Positions 26,129 to 35,196 of a DNA stretch of 64,000 nt are shown in pieces. The position numbers were made by a program, and so were the translations under genes. The stretch comes from Metasolibacillus sp. (lineage in GTDB: Bacteria > Bacillota > Bacilli > Bacillales_A > Planococcaceae), in the NCBI RefSeq assembly GCF_025291715.1, contig NZ_JAMBIZ010000008.1:1-64000 (forward strand), given 5' to 3'. Every line of letters begins with the position of its first letter. Position 1 is the stretch's first letter. Below the pieces are notes generated by a model. It worked only from the letters and a program-made list of their open reading frames with translations. It did not search any database and was not told the origin of the DNA.

Positions 26129-27586
26129 GTGCAGCTAGCCGAATTGTTAAAAGATTGGCCGTGTATTGTAAAAGGCTCAATTCGAGAGCAAGTAACAGGA
26201 ATTGATGATTATGCGCAAAATATTCAGCAAGGCTATATATACGTGCTGCGAAAAGGAAGAAAATATAATGGGCAGGCATTTTTACAGCAAGCAATCCGCA
26301 ATGGAGCAAGCGCTATTATTGTAGAGGATGATGCACTACTCGATTTAAAACTGTCAATTCCAATTGTCTGGGTGCCAAATAGTATGCAGTTTTTATCATT
26401 TGCAAGTGCAAAGCTGCGGAATTTTCCAGCGGAGGCTTTAACCGTAATTGCAGTGACAGGAACAAATGGAAAAACGACGGTCAGCCATTTTATTAGTCAA
26501 CTGCTGCAAATACAGGGGAAAAGCTGTGTCGTTATCGGAACGAACGGTGTGTTTTTAAATGGTGAGCGTTTACTTACTTCTTATGAATCTTTGACAACAT
26601 TGCAGGCAAAGCAATTACAAGAAGTATTTCAAATTGCTGTACGTCAAGGTGTCGAATATGCCATTTTAGAAGCTTCCTCAATGGGCTTGGCGCATCATCG
26701 ATTAGATGATTGTGCGATTGATGTCGGCATTTTTTTAAATTTATCAGCAGAGCATATTGAGGACCATGGCTCACTTGAAAATTATAAAAAGGCGAAGCAA
26801 CGACTTGCCGTATTGGCGAAAAATGTCGTTTTAAATGGGGATGACCCATTTAGTCGCTCCGTTGGCATCAATTTAAAGAAAAAAACAGTGCTCTTTGGCT
26901 CAAAGGGACGAGTTGATATGCAGTGGCAGCTATTGACGGAAAATGAAGGACATAGCACATGCTGCATACAATACAAAGGTGAGGACCATATACTTGTGCT
27001 CCCATTTGTTGGTGAATTTCAAATTCAAAACATCGTTGCGGCACTTGCCACATTATATGTTTTAAATTTTGATATAGCACAGCTCATTCCAGGATGCTTG
27101 CACGTAAAATTGCCAGAAGGACGTATGCAGGAAATAACGAATGATAGAGGCTTGCGTATTATTATTGATTATGCGCATACACCAGCAGCTTTGAAAGCGG
27201 TGCTACAAGCATTAAAAATGGAACGGATACGCCTTGTTTTTAGCTGTGGTGGTGAAAGGGATAAAGATAAAAGGCGAAAGATGGGTACAATTGCTTCAAC
27301 ATATGCCTATAAAATTTATTTAACGACAGATAATGCAAGAAATGAGAAGCCATCTGATATTAATGCGCAAATAAAGTCAGGCTTTTATAGCGAGCAGCCG
27401 TATGAGGAAATAGAGGACCGAGCACGAGCGATTGAAAAAGCGATTTGCGAGGCAAGACGAGGCGATGTAATCGTCATTGCTGGGAAAGGGCATGAACAAA
27501 CACAAACAATTGGCTCTATCACAATTCCATTTTCCGATAAAGAATGTGTGGAAAATGCCTTGAAAAAATTAGGCTGTGCAGAATGA
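26129..27586 (+). CDS. murE: MurE-family UDP-MurNAc-tripeptide ligase, probably meso-DAP-adding
   Basis: A 485-residue Mur ligase with its three domains: UDP-MurNAc-dipeptide binding, ATPase (GTNGKT at 111-116; carbamylated Lys223 in YKKAKQRL) and C-terminal amino-acid domain (GGERDKDKR at 374-382; DNAR at 401-404; GKGHE). The amino-acid motif is DNPR in DAP-adding enzymes; here the Arg is kept with Pro changed to Ala. It would add the third stem residue to UDP-MurNAc-Ala-Glu in the cytoplasm. The start GTG at 26129 has AAAAGGAG 10 nt upstream; in-frame ATG 26108 precedes that site. It lies outside dcw, where murE is missing. Whether it is the only MurE or a cortex-specific second one cannot be seen here. 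Confidence 0.85.
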   Translation: MQLAELLKDWPCIVKGSIREQVTGIDDYAQNIQQGYIYVLRKGRKYNGQAFLQQAIRNGASAIIVEDDALLDLKLSIPIVWVPNSMQFLSFASAKLRNFPAEALTVIAVTGTNGKTTVSHFISQLLQIQGKSCVVIGTNGVFLNGERLLTSYESLTTLQAKQLQEVFQIAVRQGVEYAILEASSMGLAHHRLDDCAIDVGIFLNLSAEHIEDHGSLENYKKAKQRLAVLAKNVVLNGDDPFSRSVGINLKKKTVLFGSKGRVDMQWQLLTENEGHSTCCIQYKGEDHILVLPFVGEFQIQNIVAALATLYVLNFDIAQLIPGCLHVKLPEGRMQEITNDRGLRIIIDYAHTPAALKAVLQALKMERIRLVFSCGGERDKDKRRKMGTIASTYAYKIYLTTDNARNEKPSDINAQIKSGFYSEQPYEEIEDRARAIEKAICEARRGDVIVIAGKGHEQTQTIGSITIPFSDKECVENALKKLGCAE

Positions 27587-27658
27587 ATAGTCACCATGTG
27601 CTTAATTGTTATCTAACGCTATTTGTATTATGATAATTTTAAGAATTATAAAAGTGGG

Positions 27659-27694
27659 AGTCGTCTTGAAAATTTATTTTAAGGCGACTTCTTT
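27659..27694 (+). terminator. Terminator after the MurE gene
   Basis: AGTCGTCTTGAAAA pairs with TTTTAAGGCGACT (27659-27672 with 27677-27689, G-T pairs allowed), then a short T-rich tail. Confidence 0.55.
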
Positions 27695-27713
27695 GTACTG
27701 GAGGTAAAGCAGT

Positions 27714-28679
27714 TTGAAAAAGAAATTATTCATTACACGCAAATTACCAGCACATATTGTGGAGCCGTTACATAGTTATTTTGATGTTGCTGAATGGTCT
27801 GAAGAGGAGGCTGTCATACCACGTGAAAAGCTTTTAGCGGCGGTGAAAGATTGTCATGCACTGTGGGTAACTTTAGCTGATCAGGTGGATGCAGAGCTTT
27901 TAGCACATGCACCAAACTTACAAATCGTTAGTACATTATCAGTTGGTTTTAATAATATTGATGTGGATGCAGTGCGTAGTAGAGGAATTATTGCAACGAA
28001 TACACCAGATGTTTTAACAGAGACGACAGCAGATTTAGTATTTGCTTTATTATTAGCTACTGCACGTCGAATTCCAGAGGCGGAGCGCTATTTACGTGAA
28101 GGGAAATGGCAAGGCTGGTATCCATTACAGCTCGTTGGAAAAGATGTTGGTGGTGCTACTATTGGGATCATTGGATTAGGACGGATTGGCCAAGCTGTAG
28201 CGAGACGAGCATCAGGCTTTAATATGAAGGTGCTTTATCATAATCGCAGCCGTAAGCTTGTTGAAGAACAACAGTATGGTTTTCATTATAAAACGCTTGA
28301 GGATTTGTTGCAGGAATCGGATTTTGTTGTCGTGATGGCACCATTTAGTAAGGAAACAGAGGGACTTATCGCTGAGCGACAATTGGCGCTGATGAAGAAA
28401 GATGCAGTATTGATTAATGCGGCACGTGGAGGTATTGTCGATGAAGTTGCGCTTTACCAAGCATTAAAAGATGGTAAACTGTGGGCAGCAGGGCTAGATG
28501 TTTTTGAACAAGAGCCAATTGCTTTGAGTCATCCACTTCTTACACTACCAAATGTTGTTGCATTGCCTCATATAGGGAGTGCCTCCTTACAAACGAGAAC
28601 AGCAATGATGAAATTAAATGTTGCAGCGCTAGTTGCTTATGCGAAAGGTGAAACGGTATTGAATCGAGTTGATTCCTGA
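27714..28679 (+). CDS. D-2-hydroxyacid dehydrogenase (glyoxylate/hydroxypyruvate reductase type)
   Basis: A 321-residue NAD(P)-dependent oxidoreductase. The Rossmann motif GIIGLGRIGQAVARR is central; NAARGGIVDE carries the catalytic Arg region and PHIGSAS the catalytic His. It reduces small 2-keto acids such as glyoxylate or hydroxypyruvate to D-hydroxy acids; the exact substrate is not readable. TTG start with GGAGG 9 nt upstream. Stands alone between the MurE gene and ricF, where B. subtilis has other ylb genes. Confidence 0.92.
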   Translation: MKKKLFITRKLPAHIVEPLHSYFDVAEWSEEEAVIPREKLLAAVKDCHALWVTLADQVDAELLAHAPNLQIVSTLSVGFNNIDVDAVRSRGIIATNTPDVLTETTADLVFALLLATARRIPEAERYLREGKWQGWYPLQLVGKDVGGATIGIIGLGRIGQAVARRASGFNMKVLYHNRSRKLVEEQQYGFHYKTLEDLLQESDFVVVMAPFSKETEGLIAERQLALMKKDAVLINAARGGIVDEVALYQALKDGKLWAAGLDVFEQEPIALSHPLLTLPNVVALPHIGSASLQTRTAMMKLNVAALVAYAKGETVLNRVDS

Positions 28680-28805
28680 TAAATATCAACAGACTTGGCA
28701 AATGAATATAGTGTCTTTTACAAATTTTGTATGAGATGAATAAGCATTCCGATTCCACATAATCTATATTTCTGTTATGATAATGACAGACTGGAGGAAA
28801 AAAGA

Positions 28806-29252
28806 ATGTTAATGACTTCTGAATGGGCATTTATTTTAGATGAAGCGGATGAATTAAGCGCGATGATTCTTTCTTCAGAGCCAGTGAAAAGGCTGAAAGA
28901 GGCATATGCAGTAGTTTATACAGATGTCGAGCTTGCTAGTCAAATTCAAGCATTTGGGCGAATGAAGGAGCATTATGAGGACGTGCAACGCTTCGGTAAA
29001 TATCACCCAGATTACCATACAATTATGAAAAAAATACGCGAGCAAAAGCGAGCATTAGACCTTGATGATCGCATTGCTGCATTAAAGCTTGCAGAAAATG
29101 ATGTGCAAGATTTATTGGACGAGATTAGCCTAATTATAGGGCGTTCCGTCTCAGAAGCGGTCAAAGTGCCAGTAAGCAATCCATTTTTTAATAGTGGTAG
29201 TAGCTGTGGCACAGGCTGCGGTACAGGTGGCAGCTGCTCTTGCTCAGCATAA
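28806..29252 (+). CDS. ricF: RicF (YlbF), Y-complex/RNase Y regulator
   Basis: A 148-residue YlbF/YmcA-family helical protein ending in a Cys-rich tail (SCGTGCGTGGSCSCSA). In B. subtilis RicF joins RicA and RicT, binds iron-sulfur clusters through such cysteines and steers RNase Y processing, affecting sporulation, competence and biofilm. GGAGG precedes the ATG by 8 nt. Followed by a terminator shared with the convergent GDPD gene. Confidence 0.92.
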   Translation: MLMTSEWAFILDEADELSAMILSSEPVKRLKEAYAVVYTDVELASQIQAFGRMKEHYEDVQRFGKYHPDYHTIMKKIREQKRALDLDDRIAALKLAENDVQDLLDEISLIIGRSVSEAVKVPVSNPFFNSGSSCGTGCGTGGSCSCSA

Positions 29253-29260
29253 AGCAAGTT

Positions 29261-29293
29261 AAAAAGGCGCATGAAATTTCATGTGCCTTTTTA
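29261..29293. terminator. Convergent terminator, ricF and GDPD-like gene
   Basis: AAAAAGGCGCATGAAA pairs with TTTCATGTGCCTTTTT (one G-T pair, no spacer); A and T runs make it bidirectional. Confidence 0.85.
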
Positions 29294-29304
29294 TTTTGAG
29301 GTAT

Positions 29305-30213
29305 TTATTCGTCTTTATATTTCAATAATATAGGCTGTGCTAAGTCTGGACGGTCTGTCACGATGCCTTGTGAACCTGTGCGTAATAAGCGGCTCATCGC
29401 CACTAAATCATTGACCTCTTTAAAGAAAATAGCAACATTTAATCCATTTAAAAATTGGATAAATTTCGTTGAATCAAATGCAATGAGCGCAGATTTTGTT
29501 GGGATTGTAAACACATCGACCTTTGGGTTAAATAAATGTCCAAATTGGCTTGTAAAGGATGTGTATGCTTTTGTCGCCTCGCCCTCATTAGCACCTAACA
29601 CGATTTGATTTTGTGCATATAAATTAAAGCGATCAATTTGCTCCTGATAAGGACTTGTGACAATCACTTGTGGGGCAAGGTTAAATTCTTCAATAATGCG
29701 CCATAGCTTTGAAGGAATTAAGCTACCTTCATATGTGTCAGGGTTATCTTGAATATTTAAAATAAATTTCTTATCTGGATATGTTTCGAATAATTTTTGC
29801 AATGTGACAACTGTAACATGTTCATTGACAAATGGTTTATGACCTTCTAAATCTTCGAATTTCTCACCGAAATTAATTTCTTGAAGCTCAGCTAATGTGA
29901 AATCTTTTACAAAACCAATCGCAGTGGATGTACGCTCTAAAGTTTCATCGGTGAAGGCAATAATTTCTTCATCTTTTGTTAAACGTAAATCAACATAAAA
30001 GCCATCGACTCCTAGCTCAGCTGCTTTATCGAACGCCAATAGCGTATGTTCAGGTGCTAAATGTGCACCACCACGATGTGCAAAAATGAACGGCTTTCCT
30101 TGCAATAACTCTTTTACTTGTCGTTTTTGTGGCTTCGCTACCGCTTTAGAGCCAGCCCAAACTGCTGCGCTTGCAGCTGCAATAGCAAGTGCAACTTTTG
30201 CTTTTTTCCCCAT
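29305..30213 (-). CDS. GDPD-fold protein with lost catalytic residues
   Basis: A 302-residue protein with an N-terminal hydrophobic stretch (about 7-21, anchor or signal) and a glycerophosphodiester phosphodiesterase TIM-barrel. HRGG (46-49) keeps the first catalytic His. The other key sites are changed: the metal Glu of the E-x-D motif is Tyr73 (Asp75 kept), the second catalytic His of the HD motif is Thr88 (TD), PENT reads PEHT (His56), and the barrel Glu of the N-I-E motif is Gln155. It therefore probably cannot hydrolyse glycerophosphodiesters and may bind a ligand or act as a scaffold at the membrane. GAGGAGGA precedes the ATG. Convergent with ricF. Confidence 0.85.
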   Translation of the reverse strand: MGKKAKVALAIAAASAAVWAGSKAVAKPQKRQVKELLQGKPFIFAHRGGAHLAPEHTLLAFDKAAELGVDGFYVDLRLTKDEEIIAFTDETLERTSTAIGFVKDFTLAELQEINFGEKFEDLEGHKPFVNEHVTVVTLQKLFETYPDKKFILNIQDNPDTYEGSLIPSKLWRIIEEFNLAPQVIVTSPYQEQIDRFNLYAQNQIVLGANEGEATKAYTSFTSQFGHLFNPKVDVFTIPTKSALIAFDSTKFIQFLNGLNVAIFFKEVNDLVAMSRLLRTGSQGIVTDRPDLAQPILLKYKDE

Positions 30214-30559
30214 ATGTCTTCCTCCTCAAATTGTTCCCTCAAGCATTGTGAATTGAAAACAAATAGACTGTATTGATTTTGTTGTAACAGCTTAGAAAAT
30301 GACCTATAAAGCCTAGTACATGGAAGCTAACAACTGGATTAACAGCAGCTGTCATTTTTCAAATAAGCCTATTATTCCTCATTATAGCTGAAAATGTTAC
30401 TTACTGTCTAAACTCTGTTGCTATCAAATTAGACATTTGGTATGCTTTTATCATGATTCAGTCGCAAATGCCCATTTTTATATATGGTGAGCGAGCTGTG
30501 TAACATGCGTTTTTCCAGCAGGTTGAGAGCATCTTGCTGATTTAAAATATACTTACAGC
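30214..30559. other. Non-coding divergent gap, GDPD-like gene and ylbG
   Basis: About 350 bp with no gene of its own. B. subtilis carries other small ylb genes in this neighbourhood; none can be read here. It must hold the promoter of the GDPD-like gene, which I could not locate with confidence. Confidence 0.45.
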
Positions 30560-30568
30560 TGCTATAAT
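30560..30568 (+). promoter_or_regulatory. ylbG promoter, extended -10
   Basis: TGCTATAAT, identical to the -10 of typA and of ylbC, 52 bp before ylbG. No good -35 at 17 bp. Confidence 0.5.
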
Positions 30569-30620
30569 AATTTGAAAGCAGCGTATCCAAGTGTAAAGGA
30601 TGAAGAAATGAGGAAGATTT

Positions 30621-30893
30621 ATGAATGAAAGACAGGGACTTATTGTTTATGTTAATCAATTGAAGCATGCCAAATCTTTGCGTAAGTATGGTCATGTTCA
30701 CTATATTTCAAGAAGGCTAAAGTATGTTGTTATGTATTGTCAGCGCGACGAGATTGAGGCAATTACAAATAAATTACAACGCCTTCCATTTGTGAAAGAC
30801 GTTGTAGAGTCATTCCGTCCATTTTTAAAAACGGAATTTGAAAATGCAAAGCCTGATAAAGCGAAAGAATACGATTATAAATCAGGTTTATAG
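30621..30893 (+). CDS. ylbG: YlbG (UPF0298/DUF2129)
   Basis: A 90-residue basic protein of the YlbG family ([37 protein letters not shown], then [17 protein letters not shown]). Function unknown but highly conserved in Bacillales. GAGGA precedes the ATG. Its last 6 bp overlap the end of the convergent DUF7147-like gene. Confidence 0.93.
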   Translation: MNERQGLIVYVNQLKHAKSLRKYGHVHYISRRLKYVVMYCQRDEIEAITNKLQRLPFVKDVVESFRPFLKTEFENAKPDKAKEYDYKSGL

Positions 30894-31283
30894 TGCATGC
30901 ATTGCAGGAATATAGTGATTTAATCGCAAAATCCCAATTAAATATTGGTAAAATAAAGTCGGCTCGGTAAAGCTAGAAGAATGCTTTACTTCAAGATAGT
31001 GTATTGGCTGATTTACTTGTTCAGACGCTTGTTTAAAAATTTCAAAGCGTTGTGTCGGCTTTTCTTCATTATAAGGAATTCCTTCACGGCATATGTAAAT
31101 CGGCATAAATTTACTTTCTTGTGCAGGCTGAAGTGCAAGCGCAAAGGAGGCATACGTCTTTCCTTCCTTTTGTGAGGTAAAGACAAATGTGCGATGAATG
31201 CGGGCTTTATTTGTTTGCATTAGCTCACAAAGCTCAAAAACATCACCATAGCCTTGCCCTAATTCGATAAATTGTTGAATCAT
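30888..31283 (-). CDS. DUF7147-like conserved protein
   Basis: A 131-residue soluble protein ([53 protein letters not shown] end). Related Bacillales proteins are sometimes labelled methylthioribose kinase, but the length and absence of kinase motifs argue against that. It overlaps ylbG tail to tail and is divergent from the stalk-domain gene. Function unknown. Confidence 0.65.
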   Translation of the reverse strand: MIQQFIELGQGYGDVFELCELMQTNKARIHRTFVFTSQKEGKTYASFALALQPAQESKFMPIYICREGIPYNEEKPTQRFEIFKQASEQVNQPIHYLEVKHSSSFTEPTLFYQYLIGILRLNHYIPAMHAL

Positions 31284-31338
31284 TATAAGTCACACCCTTT
31301 CCAACCATAATAGTATCATGATGCAGGAGGATGAGCAC

Positions 31339-32766
31339 ATGAAATTTGCCATTAGCTTTTTCGTTATTTTAGTTACTACAATCAGTGCGCTGCTATTTAT
31401 GCAGTTTCAGGTTTATTCAGATCATATTGATTTGAATGAGCATACATTTAATTATTCACAGGAAATTGAAATTGTTTATCGAGGAGAAAGCTTAGATATC
31501 CGCCATCATTTCAAAAATTTGCCGAATAGCGAAATTGCGATTGTTTGGCCAAATAAAGCGGAAAATGCAAGCTGCTTTATTGAAACAGAATATAGCTGCT
31601 CTCGTTTAAGTGAAGATTTAAACACATTTAATAGTGGAGAAAATGGTACGCAGTCGTTATCTTACATAATTCCTTTAAATGGTGGCTTGAAATCGAATGA
31701 ATTGATGAAAGATTTATTTATTAAATTAAAGGATGGTACTGTCAAATATACAACATTGCATATTTCAACAGATAGTGAAATTGGTGGGCAATGGGTAACT
31801 GGTTTGCCGTTAGTTGGTCAACAATCATTGTCGCTTGTAAATTATTCAATGTTTAACGGAGAGGGCAATGTACAGGATCTGTATTGGAAGGCAGGTAATT
31901 TATCATTACAGCAAATGACAAATACTATTTCTGTGTATGCGAAAAAACCGACTACTGCTGCTTTTAATGAAAAGCTAGCAAAGCTTGAATTTTTAAGCGA
32001 TGAGCATATTGCCGTTGTAGAAGGGGAAAATAATTCACAGCTGCCAAGTAAGCGTATTTTATTTTTACCACAAATTACAACGAATGAAATTCAACGCCAT
32101 GTCCTATTTGCTCAATTAAATGCGATGTATCATTTTGTTGATACGCCAAGATGGGTTAAGGAAGTAATGGTCAGCTATTTAACAGGTAGCTCATTTGGTG
32201 GAGAGCGAGCAACCGAGATTATCCAGACATTGACGAATAAAATGACAGATGAGCAGCTAGCAAAATGGCTTGAGCAGCTAAAGGCGCTAGAAGGCAAGGA
32301 AGTGACACCAAGCGTTTTAGACGAGGCACTATCTGCTGTCTTCGGCATTCACACATCGTATTTTTCACTGAATACAGCTTCTAAAGAAATATTCCCATTC
32401 TTGTTTAATGATAAACGTACTGTTTATTTGAATGGAGAGCAACAAAAATCAATCGATGTAATTTTTAAAGATGGGCTTGTGCTATACTCTGCACAGGATG
32501 TATTGAATGGACTAGGCTACACAGCTAGAAAAGGTCCAAAAGGCTACTATGTTGAAAGTGCTACTCGCGCTTTCCGCTTCCCAAATGAACCAGGCTTCTA
32601 TGTCTTTAACCAGCGACGTTACAATACAAATTCGGAGCCGATTGTTCAAATAGCTGGACAATACTATATAGAGGAAACATGGTTGCAGCGCCTATTTTTA
32701 GTTGAGGTGCAAAAAACAGAGGAAAATATTAATTTACAAACTGCTGAAATGGAGCAGGAAAAATAA
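31339..32766 (+). CDS. Secreted or anchored protein with C-terminal stalk-like domain
   Basis: A 475-residue protein. An N-terminal hydrophobic segment (about 2-20) anchors or exports it. The long middle (about 30-360) has no motif I recognise. The C-terminal 100 residues (TVYLNGEQQKSIDVIFKDG, DVLNGLGYTARKGPKGYYVE, then QYYIEETWLQRLF) resemble a copper-amine-oxidase N-terminal-like stalk domain found in exported Bacillota proteins. The ATG at 31339 follows AGGAGG by 8 nt; ATG 31318 precedes that site. It lies 15 nt before rsmD and may be cotranscribed with rsmD-coaD. Looks lineage-specific; B. subtilis has nothing comparable here. Confidence 0.72.
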   Translation: MKFAISFFVILVTTISALLFMQFQVYSDHIDLNEHTFNYSQEIEIVYRGESLDIRHHFKNLPNSEIAIVWPNKAENASCFIETEYSCSRLSEDLNTFNSGENGTQSLSYIIPLNGGLKSNELMKDLFIKLKDGTVKYTTLHISTDSEIGGQWVTGLPLVGQQSLSLVNYSMFNGEGNVQDLYWKAGNLSLQQMTNTISVYAKKPTTAAFNEKLAKLEFLSDEHIAVVEGENNSQLPSKRILFLPQITTNEIQRHVLFAQLNAMYHFVDTPRWVKEVMVSYLTGSSFGGERATEIIQTLTNKMTDEQLAKWLEQLKALEGKEVTPSVLDEALSAVFGIHTSYFSLNTASKEIFPFLFNDKRTVYLNGEQQKSIDVIFKDGLVLYSAQDVLNGLGYTARKGPKGYYVESATRAFRFPNEPGFYVFNQRRYNTNSEPIVQIAGQYYIEETWLQRLFLVEVQKTEENINLQTAEMEQEK

Positions 32767-32781
32767 AGGTTTGGTGAAACT

Positions 32782-33838
<1,057 letters not shown>

Positions 33839-33840
33839 CG

Positions 33841-33886
33841 TAGAGGATGCCTAAAGAGATCTATCTTTTTAGGTATCCTCTATTCT
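33841..33886 (+). terminator. rsmD-coaD terminator
   Basis: A 15-bp stem TAGAGGATGCCTAAA with its complement (33841-33855 with 33868-33882, G-T pair allowed), 2 bp past the coaD stop; modest T-rich tail. Confidence 0.75.
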
Positions 33887-33901
33887 CTTCGTTAAAAAAT
33901 T

Positions 33902-34843
33902 TTAGATGAAAATCAACCAATACAATACAGGAATAACAGCAATATAAAGAAGACGCATATATATATATGGTCGAAAGGCGATAGCATTCGACTTGGCAAT
34001 AACAAGCACCTGCATATGAATACTTAAGCTTTGTGCAGTTAATCCTGTTACAAGTGCTAACACAAGTAATGTACCCTCGTAATTTAGCTGCATTAAACGC
34101 AAGCCATTTGTCATTTCAAGCAAAGCAGCGAAGAAAATTTGCAAATTGTTATTCAATGTGAAGAAATGATTCATACTATGCAAGAGAACTGAATAAATCG
34201 TTGTGAAAAAAACGATTGTTGCACAAACAACGAGCACTGTTGGTACGCTATCTTTAAGGCTATGAGCAAAAGCATGGCGAGCGGCAATGGATTGCGATGC
34301 TTTTTGTCTTTTATGATGAGGTAAAGCAAAATAAACGATACAAAGCAAGAGAAGTGAGAAAATATGTAGCACAATTAAATATTGCCATCCAATCGTGACA
34401 TCGCTTATTAAATCTAAACTGACAAAGCCTATAATAAAGAGAGGGCTTGGACAGTGACAAATGCCAAGTAAAATAGCTGCCTCTCTTTGTGACAGCTCCT
34501 GCGATTTGACAAGTTGGGCAATTGCAGCGGCTCCTGTAGGAAATCCACCTAGGGCACTAATGACGTATGTTTTCACATATAATAAAAATGGATGTGCTGT
34601 GTACTTACTAGTAATGCGCAACAACCAGCTCGTTAAAATTAAGTATGGCAGCAAATATGGAAATAGTGCCTCCATAAATAAATGAACACCTAAATCTGCT
34701 CCTTCATGTGCGACACCAGGGAAAAGAAGGAGTAAAATAATTAATGTGAAACAAATGAAAATAGCGAAAAACTGTGTAATAACATCAACTCTTTTCAATA
34801 TTTTGTGAAGTTTTGTCACAAGTGTTACACTAACTATATGCAT
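33902..34843 (-). CDS. ylbJ: YlbJ/SpoVV-like sporulation membrane protein
   Basis: Up to 313 residues with about seven or eight hydrophobic segments and the gate-type nucleoside-recognition layout. Matches to YlbJ are the EALFPYLLPYLILTSWL segment, GGFPTGAAAIAQL and GICHCPSPLFIIGFV. In B. subtilis YlbJ (SpoVV) is a sigma-E protein that carries dipicolinic acid across the outer forespore membrane. The protein is shorter than the roughly 400-residue B. subtilis form. Start uncertain: a sigma-E-like -10 (CATATAGT) overlaps the first ATG, so a TTG at 34798 (298 residues) may be the true start, though neither has a good ribosome site. The position between coaD and ylbL is that of ylbJ. Confidence 0.75.
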   Translation of the reverse strand: MHIVSVTLVTKLHKILKRVDVITQFFAIFICFTLIILLLLFPGVAHEGADLGVHLFMEALFPYLLPYLILTSWLLRITSKYTAHPFLLYVKTYVISALGGFPTGAAAIAQLVKSQELSQREAAILLGICHCPSPLFIIGFVSLDLISDVTIGWQYLIVLHIFSLLLLCIVYFALPHHKRQKASQSIAARHAFAHSLKDSVPTVLVVCATIVFFTTIYSVLLHSMNHFFTLNNNLQIFFAALLEMTNGLRLMQLNYEGTLLVLALVTGLTAQSLSIHMQVLVIAKSNAIAFRPYIYMRLLYIAVIPVLYWLIFI

Positions 34844-34861
34844 TCGTGCTATTTATCATGA
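34833..34861 (-). promoter_or_regulatory. Sigma-E-like promoter of ylbJ
   Basis: On the minus strand: TCATGAT (34861-34855), 14-bp spacer, CATATAGT (34840-34833). Both boxes and the spacing fit the sigma-E pattern. The -35 lies in the repeat at 34855-34876. Confidence 0.55.
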
Positions 34862-35157
34862 TTCATCAGAATACGCTCACCTCCGCAGGTGACGAGATGA
34901 ATACTTAGATCGCTTTTTAATTAACGGGTGTCCAAACACCTACTGAATCAAGATAAAGCCTCCGGCGGATGTCACAGATTTTGAAGAAGAGCCTTTCGAA
35001 CAATTTCGAAAAAATCTGGACGCAATTACGCTGAGGCGTAATTGATCATGATTCATCAGAATGCGCCTGAATTTATAAGTTGTATAGCGTATGCATACAT
35101 TGTTTTAATTCAGAGGATATCGCAGATTTTTTCAAATTTATTTGAAAAAATCTAGAT
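34855..35157. repeat. Hairpin-rich intergenic element with 22-bp direct repeats
   Basis: The 352-bp gap between ylbJ and ylbL holds two copies of a 22-bp repeat beginning ATCATGATTCATCAGAAT (34855-34876 and 35045-35066, one mismatch, 190 bp apart). Between and after them are hairpins: ACCTCCGCAGGT (about 34880), GGGTGTCCAAACACC (about 34926), CAGATTTT/AAAATCTG (34975-34982 with 35011-35018), CAATTACGC/GCGTAATTG (35023-35031 with 35036-35044) and AGATTTTTTCAAA with its near complement (about 35124-35153). No coding sequence. It looks like a mobile or dispersed non-coding element. Confidence 0.65.
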
Positions 35158-35196
35158 GTTATTGATTGTAAGAGGCAAAAAGGAGTCGGAGGCACT

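Noticed and set aside
30429..30701. 90-codon minus-strand frame overlapping ylbG
   Set aside because: Overlaps the ylbG promoter and start; no family resemblance.
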